A program made the position numbers and the translations under genes. Shown in pieces: positions 4,927-9,038 of a stretch of 9,038 bases of DNA. Position 1 is the first letter of the stretch. Every line of letters starts with the position of its first letter. Under the pieces are notes generated by a model, which was given only the letters and a program-made list of their open reading frames with translations, did no database searches and had not been told where the DNA came from. Origin of the DNA: Betaproteobacteria bacterium UBA931. GTDB taxonomy: Bacteria > Pseudomonadota > Gammaproteobacteria > Burkholderiales > Casimicrobiaceae. The DNA is taken from contig DBDN01000002.1 of the NCBI GenBank assembly GCA_002293615.1, positions 1-9,038 of the forward strand, read 5' to 3'.

Positions 4927-7041
4927 CTAGCGTTTCCTTTGGCGGAATGTTATGCCCGCTCCGAGCAGCATTGCCACCATGGCAAGCAATGCCCATGCGG
5001 GAATGGGAACGGACGCCGACGATGGCAGGGCGCTGGGGGAAAAAACGATTTGTGTGGTTACCGGATTACTGTTGCACGGCGGGGCCACACCACCAAGGCA
5101 GACGCCGCCGTCTCCGGGCATTACCGAGGCGATGTTGGTGATCGTTGACGGCGGGCTAGCGGCTACCTTGGCGGTCACGGTGTAAGTGGCGGAGTTTCCC
5201 CAGGCCAGGATCGGGATGGTGTCGTCTAACGGTATTGAGCCTGTTGAGGGGGTGCCGCATGTTCCGGCACAAGTCCAGGTGCCGCTGTCTATTCCTGCCG
5301 GAGTCGGGTTGTGGACGATGGTGTTGGTTGCTGCGGCGTTATTGGTGGCGGCAACGGTGATCACATAGGAGATGTTGTCCCCGGGCATGACGGCGCTTGT
5401 GGTATCACTGGTCTGGGTCACGCTGATTTCGGGCGCCAGCGGCACAGAAGCGCTGGCGGTGCATGGTTTCGGATTGCCGCTGGCGCATATGGCATTGTTG
5501 GGGTCGACGGAGACGGTGTTGGTAAAGTTTGCCGGCGCGTCACTGCGAACCGTACCGGTCAGGGTGTAGATCACACGGGCGCCGCCCGGCAGGGAAGGGA
5601 TGGTTTCATTGATATCGCCGGTATCTCCGGAGTTCGGGCAAGCAACGCCGGTGCCGGCACAAATCCAGGCGACGTTGTCGAGGGCGTTCGCCGGGGGACT
5701 ATCGTTCACCACCACATTGCTGACGGGGAGGGTACCGTTGTTGCCGACGATAATCGTGTAGGATAAAAGACCGCCTGTGCCAACAGTAGGGTTATCGACT
5801 ATTTTGGTGACGGCAATCGGGCCGATGGGAGCGCAGGCCAAGTCGGTGGTGGCCCGGTCATTGACCTGGCCGTCGTCGGTGGTGAAATCAATATTGGGCG
5901 TAATAACATTCGTGACGGTGGTGCCGCAGGCGGCAATGCCGACGGCGGTAGCGGGCCACAATACGGGTACGCTGATGGTACACGTGCTTCCCGAAAAAGT
6001 GCCGCCGGTAAGCCGGATGCGGGTATCGCCCGGGTTTCCGGTCAGCGTGCCGCCGCAGCTGTTTGTGATGGCGCCGGTGGAAATTTGCAGTGGATCGGGA
6101 AGGTTATCGGTCACGTTCACGCCCGTTATCGGTGTCGGGGCGATATTGTTGGTGATGGTGATGGTCAGCGTGCTTGTCCCGCCCGGGTTCAACGATGCCG
6201 GGGAGAAGGCTTTGCTGATGCCGGAAGGAATGTTGCATGAGCCGCCGGACTTCGTCGCGGCAATAAAGGCCGTGGCGATTTTGCTGGCGTTGCCGGCGTA
6301 GCGAACCGAGTCAAAACCGCTTGTGTCGGTGTTATAAAAAAGGCATGCGCCTTTGGCGGCGCCACCGGCGTCAAGATAAGATTCGCTGGTCGGCACCAAA
6401 ACGGTCGCGGCGCTTGTCGTAGGCCCGGCCGGAGGGATTGACACTCCCGGGGGAAGATACAAGGCGTTGTTCACGGGTACGCCCGATATGGGGCGATAGG
6501 AGTTCCCCCCATAAGGATTGAGCGTAGTAAAGCTGCTGCTGTAAGGGCTGGCGGTATTTAAATGTTGGCTTGCACCCTCTCCGACATCTCCTTCCCGAGC
6601 CAATGTCCAGTTGGTTTTCGCGTTACGTATTGAGTCAAAAAGCGACGGTGAAGTATGTTGCTCGTCAAAGAAAAAGAAAGCCTGGGCGCGCCGCGTCCGT
6701 ATTGCCTCATCGATAATGGCAACGTTGGCTGGGGTAACCTGGTTATATACAATACAGGTGACGACAATATCGTAGGGGACGCCGGCCGGCGACGTAAAAT
6801 CATCGAGTGTCATCGTCGCGCCATTCAACGCATCCTCTTCTACCGTAGCTTCCGTGGTTCCCGCATTACGGAACTCATTGATGCAGTTTTGTTGGATAGC
6901 GATGGCATCACTTGCTGTTTCACTGGTAGTGAGAATCAGGATACGTGTTGCGGAGGCGTTTTGGGCGATTAAGAGGCTGGAAGATAAAACGAGATAAAAA
7001 CAAGCCCACCAGATTTTCTTTATGTTTTTTTTATGACTCAT
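4927..7041 (-). CDS. Large exported protein: alpha/beta N-terminal domain, three DUF11-like repeats, IPTL-CTERM-like tail
   Basis: Predicted 704-residue envelope protein. ATG at 7041 has AAGGA 8 bases upstream. The signal peptide is 1-31 (cleavage after NASA). Residues 32-265 alternate strands and helices (TRILILTTSETASDAIAIQQ, YDIVVTCIVYN, AQAFFFFDEQH), a Rossmann-like layout I cannot assign to a family. Three Ig-like repeats of the DUF11 type follow at about 274-402 (ISKAFSPASLNPGGTSTLTI), 405-532 (IAVTKIVDNPTVGTGGLLSY) and 536-665 (ISVTQTSDTTSAVMPGDNIS). Each carries Cys pairs that could form disulphides. The C-terminus (678-704) has VPIPAWALL, a hydrophobic span and a basic end (FRQRKR). 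This is the architecture of an IPTL-CTERM sorting signal, but the core reads VPIPAW rather than IPTLSEW. Such tails are thought to be processed by a dedicated sorting enzyme; none is encoded here. Surface or extracellular role is likely; substrate unknown. Confidence 0.88.
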   Translation of the reverse strand: MSHKKNIKKIWWACFYLVLSSSLLIAQNASATRILILTTSETASDAIAIQQNCINEFRNAGTTEATVEEDALNGATMTLDDFTSPAGVPYDIVVTCIVYNQVTPANVAIIDEAIRTRRAQAFFFFDEQHTSPSLFDSIRNAKTNWTLAREGDVGEGASQHLNTASPYSSSFTTLNPYGGNSYRPISGVPVNNALYLPPGVSIPPAGPTTSAATVLVPTSESYLDAGGAAKGACLFYNTDTSGFDSVRYAGNASKIATAFIAATKSGGSCNIPSGISKAFSPASLNPGGTSTLTITITNNIAPTPITGVNVTDNLPDPLQISTGAITNSCGGTLTGNPGDTRIRLTGGTFSGSTCTISVPVLWPATAVGIAACGTTVTNVITPNIDFTTDDGQVNDRATTDLACAPIGPIAVTKIVDNPTVGTGGLLSYTIIVGNNGTLPVSNVVVNDSPPANALDNVAWICAGTGVACPNSGDTGDINETIPSLPGGARVIYTLTGTVRSDAPANFTNTVSVDPNNAICASGNPKPCTASASVPLAPEISVTQTSDTTSAVMPGDNISYVITVAATNNAAATNTIVHNPTPAGIDSGTWTCAGTCGTPSTGSIPLDDTIPILAWGNSATYTVTAKVAASPPSTITNIASVMPGDGGVCLGGVAPPCNSNPVTTQIVFSPSALPSSASVPIPAWALLAMVAMLLGAGITFRQRKR

Positions 7042-7376
7042 GGTGTGAATCCTTCACAAGATAGTTAATAATTTGTTTATGCTTATATCAACTTGCTTAT
7101 GAGCACACTATAGCCCTCGAAATATGGATAGTCGATGAATAGTTGGCTAATTCACAAAGCGTTAAGGTTTGAGCCGGCTTTGTTACCAGAGGTATGTACA
7201 GCAACCAGAAGTGAGGTTGTATTAATAAGGAAAACAGTCAAGAAAGCGATAGGAAACCGGGCATGCACGAGGAAAAGATGGACGGGCGCGGCATGGCTTG
7301 AGGGAGCGCAATTCAAAGCGGGACGTTATGGCCGGCGTAAACAGGCATGTCTGCGGTCGTGGTTTGCCCATGGCGA
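7042..7376. other. Intergenic stretch upstream of the 704-residue gene, no gene seen
   Basis: AT-rich near 7050-7110, which presumably holds the promoter of the 704-residue gene; I could not pick -35/-10 boxes with confidence. A plus-strand reading frame at 7135-7392 is very rich in Arg, Lys and Trp, has no clear ribosome site and runs into the terminator, so I do not count it as a gene. Confidence 0.5.
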
Positions 7377-7405
7377 AAAAAAAAGACCTTAACGGTCTTT
7401 TTTTT
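7377..7405 (-). terminator. Intrinsic terminator of tRNA-Arg
   Basis: GACC/GGTC with a 5-base loop, extended by an A run on one side and a T run on the other to a 12-bp stem. On the minus strand it ends in nine T, 34 bases after the tRNA 3' end. The A/T symmetry means it could also stop plus-strand transcripts. Confidence 0.88.
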
Positions 7406-7438
7406 CATACGGCGAATAGAGGATTTATTCTATTGACT

Positions 7439-7515
7439 TGGCGCGCCCGGCAGGATTCGAACCCACGACCCCCTGGTTCGTAGCCAGGTACTCTATCCAA
7501 CTGAGCTACGGGCGC
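7439..7515 (-). tRNA. tRNA-Arg(ACG)
   Basis: On the minus strand the gene starts GCGCCCG at 7515 and ends with the pairing acceptor strand CGGGCGC, discriminator G and an encoded CCA (7441-7439). The D arm (AGCTCAGTTGGATAGAG), anticodon stem-loop CCTGG-CTACGAA-CCAGG (anticodon ACG, A34 normally edited to inosine), a 5-base variable loop and T arm (GTGGG-TTCGAAT-CCTGC, one imperfect pair) are all present. Total is 77 nt including CCA. It is transcribed alone from its own promoter, with a terminator shortly after. Confidence 0.96.
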
Positions 7516-7524
7516 AAGGCGCGC

Positions 7525-7533
7525 ATTATAGCA
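7525..7533 (-). promoter_or_regulatory. Extended -10 promoter of tRNA-Arg
   Basis: On the minus strand TGCTATAAT is a perfect extended -10 box located 9 bp upstream of the tRNA 5' end. The interval from the -10 to the tRNA is GC-rich (GCGCGCC), the discriminator type linked to stringent control of stable RNA genes. No good -35 box is seen at 16-18 bp, as is usual for extended -10 promoters. Confidence 0.75.
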
Positions 7534-7624
7534 AACTCCCCTCTTTTTGTGCGCGCGTTTTTTATTTTTTCGGCAACGCTTTCGGCGGCGATTATCGTAG
7601 GCGTTTTGTCGCGCCGGTTTTTCG

Positions 7625-8266
7625 CTACTCGGGTTGATTTTGCCCGATCACGTCAGCGTCTTTGGGCGGCGTGAAAGTGAACAGTTCCGGGGAAATGATC
7701 GGGTTGTAATCGACTTGGATAAAGCGCGTCATGATTTTCTGGTTGAATGTATCGTCAAGCTCCAGCATCTTGAGTTTTCCGGCGGCAAAGCCCAGCCGGA
7801 TTTCCTTGAAACCGGCATCCTTGTTGCGCGGTATTGCCTTAAGCCAGAACATATCATCGCGATCCGGCAACGACGAAATTTCAAATGTTTTATCGAGATC
7901 GGCATCGCCCGCAAGCAATGCCGCGGGCGTGCCGCCCAGCGCTTCTTCGCGCGAGCGCACCACAACCTGATTCAAATCCTCGTCGTAGAGCCAGACGCGC
8001 TCACCGTCGCCGACAATAAGCTGCGGATACGGTTTTTGGGTTTCCCAGCGGAACTTTCCCGGGCGCAGCAGCATCAGTGTACCGACAGTCGGTTGTTCCG
8101 TTTTTCCGGATTTGCCGTAAACGACTTGTTCGAAGCTGGCGCGCATGGTGCGCGTGTCTTTCATGAAGCTCTGTAAATCTTCCTGCGCGCCGGCTTGCGC
8201 GACGGATGCGTATAACAGTATTGCGCTAAAAAAAACGGTTATTTTCATAAGAATGTTGTCGGTCAT
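7625..8266 (-). CDS. lolA: Outer membrane lipoprotein carrier protein LolA
   Basis: Predicted 213-residue periplasmic chaperone that accepts lipoproteins from the LolCDE transporter and hands them to LolB at the outer membrane. The signal peptide ends at AQA (23-25). The mature part begins GAQEDLQSFMKDTRTMRASF, followed by the family's FEQVVYG..., then PGKFRWETQKPYPQLIVGDGERVWLYDEDLNQVVVR, and ends in the PELFTFTPPKDADVI block typical of LolA. Length is normal. The ATG at 8266 overlaps the ftsK stop codon (ATGA), pointing to translational coupling; the Met at codon 7 (8248) is an alternative giving a more usual signal peptide. The order ftsK-lolA is common in beta- and gammaproteobacteria. 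Confidence 0.95.
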   Translation of the reverse strand: MTDNILMKITVFFSAILLYASVAQAGAQEDLQSFMKDTRTMRASFEQVVYGKSGKTEQPTVGTLMLLRPGKFRWETQKPYPQLIVGDGERVWLYDEDLNQVVVRSREEALGGTPAALLAGDADLDKTFEISSLPDRDDMFWLKAIPRNKDAGFKEIRLGFAAGKLKMLELDDTFNQKIMTRFIQVDYNPIISPELFTFTPPKDADVIGQNQPE

Positions 8267-9038
8267 GAATCTTCTTGCGGCGCAGGCGCCAGAACTTCGC
8301 GGTTACCGTTGCTTTGCATGGACGAAACCAACCCGGAGCGCTCCATTTGCTCAATGAGACGGGCGGCACGGTTATAGCCGATGCCAAGATTGCGTTGCAC
8401 CCACGATATCGAAGGGCGTCGCGATTTGAGCACCAGCGCGACAGCACGGTCGTACATCGGGTCGGCTTCCGCATTGAGCGATGAGAAGCCTTCGTTGTCG
8501 CCGTTACTTTCCGGCTCGCTTTCTTTGAGCACGCTCTCAACGTAATTGGTCTCGCCGTGTTCTTTCAGGTAGTTCACAACATTATGGACTTCTTCGTCTG
8601 AAACAAACGCGCCGTGCATTCGCTGCGGGAAACCGGAGCCGGGCGGCAGAAAGAGCATGTCTCCTTGGCCGAGCAATGCTTCCGCGCCCATTTGGTCGAG
8701 AATTGTGCGCGAATCGACTTTGCTGGCTACCTGAAACGCGATGCGTGTCGGAATATTGGCTTTAATCAAGCCGGTGATGACGTCAACGCTCGGCCTTTGC
8801 GTCGCGATGATCAGGTGGATGCCCGCCGCGCGCGCTTTTTGGGCGATACGCGCGATGAGTTCTTCGAGTTTTTTGCCCGACACCATCATCAAGTCGGCCA
8901 GTTCATCGATGACGACGACGATTTGCGGCATTTCTTCGAGCGGCTCCTGATTTTCCGGATTGGCGGCTTGCGGATCGGTAAGCGGCGCTCCTTTTCGTTT
9001 GGCCTCGATGATCTTGTTGTTGTAGCTGGCTAGGTTAC
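8263..9038 (-). CDS. ftsK: DNA translocase FtsK, C-terminal part (5' end outside the window)
   Basis: The last 257 residues of FtsK, the septum-anchored DNA pump that moves chromosome ends at division and activates XerCD recombination at dif. The visible part holds the Walker B segment IVVVIDELADLMM, the highly conserved KARAAGIHLIIATQRPSVDV and TRIAFQVASKVDSRTILDQM, and LLGQGDMLFLPPG, all of the RecA-like motor. After an acidic linker (about 160-192) comes the gamma winged-helix domain (DPMYDRAVALVLKSRRPSIS through NRAARLIEQMERSGLVS), which reads the KOPS polarity sequences. Walker A and the membrane part lie beyond the right edge; the frame is open to base 9038. It overlaps lolA by 4 bp. 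Confidence 0.97.
   Translation of the reverse strand, partial: NLASYNNKIIEAKRKGAPLTDPQAANPENQEPLEEMPQIVVVIDELADLMMVSGKKLEELIARIAQKARAAGIHLIIATQRPSVDVITGLIKANIPTRIAFQVASKVDSRTILDQMGAEALLGQGDMLFLPPGSGFPQRMHGAFVSDEEVHNVVNYLKEHGETNYVESVLKESEPESNGDNEGFSSLNAEADPMYDRAVALVLKSRRPSISWVQRNLGIGYNRAARLIEQMERSGLVSSMQSNGNREVLAPAPQEDS

Noticed and set aside
5777..6301. Plus-strand ORF of 174 residues inside the 704-residue gene
   Set aside because: It is the antisense of the DUF11-like repeats; long antisense frames are expected in such Thr/Val/Gly-rich coding sequence.
7135..7392. Plus-strand ORF of 85 residues upstream of tRNA-Arg
   Set aside because: Composition is dominated by Arg, Lys and Trp, no ribosome site is seen, and it ends inside the tRNA terminator.
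7438..7674. Plus-strand ORF starting MARPAGFEPTTPW
   Set aside because: It is the antisense translation of the tRNA-Arg gene, a common annotation artefact.

Overview
The window looks like a piece of a proteobacterial chromosome, most likely from a betaproteobacterium. The reasons are the conserved block at the right end (ftsK 3' end followed directly by lolA), a chromosomally encoded tRNA-Arg(ACG) with CCA, and a large secreted protein with DUF11-type repeats and an IPTL-CTERM-like tail, an anchor common in that class. No species can be named from the sequence alone.

Left part (1-1644), accessory. A cluster of four degenerate hairpin-forming repeats (28-157) is followed by four small genes, all on the minus strand. 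In transcription order they are brnT toxin, brnA antitoxin, an XRE-type HTH protein, and a 106-residue protein with a C-terminal Cys/His cluster. The brnTA promoter is easy to read and is overlaid by a perfect palindrome. At 1600-1644 lies the exact 3' half of a tRNA-Thr(UGU), from the anticodon loop through CCA, with no 5' half. This is the usual footprint of a tyrosine-integrase attachment site, and its orientation puts the integrated element on the left, with the toxin-antitoxin genes inside it.

Middle-left (1773-3447), phage-like regulatory remnant. A LexA/S24-type repressor on the minus strand is divergent from a short ORF with weak Ner-like similarity on the plus strand. Two near-consensus promoters stand back to back between them with their -35 boxes 6 bp apart, the layout of a lysogeny switch. 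The residue expected to be the catalytic lysine of the repressor is arginine. After the small ORF come a strong terminator and about 430 bp of apparently decayed sequence. No phage structural or replication genes are present.

Middle (3448-7041), two convergent genes for exported proteins. A 435-residue protein (+) has a signal peptide and ends abruptly after an SdrD-B-like domain, with a plausible frameshifted tail after the stop. A 704-residue protein (-) has a signal peptide, an unidentified alpha/beta N-terminal domain, three DUF11-like Ig-fold repeats and an atypical IPTL-CTERM-like C-terminus. A 13-bp hairpin lies between their 3' ends.

Right part (7042-9038), core genome on the minus strand. 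ftsK (partial) overlaps lolA by 4 bp (ATGA), followed by tRNA-Arg(ACG) with its own extended -10 promoter and a clear intrinsic terminator.
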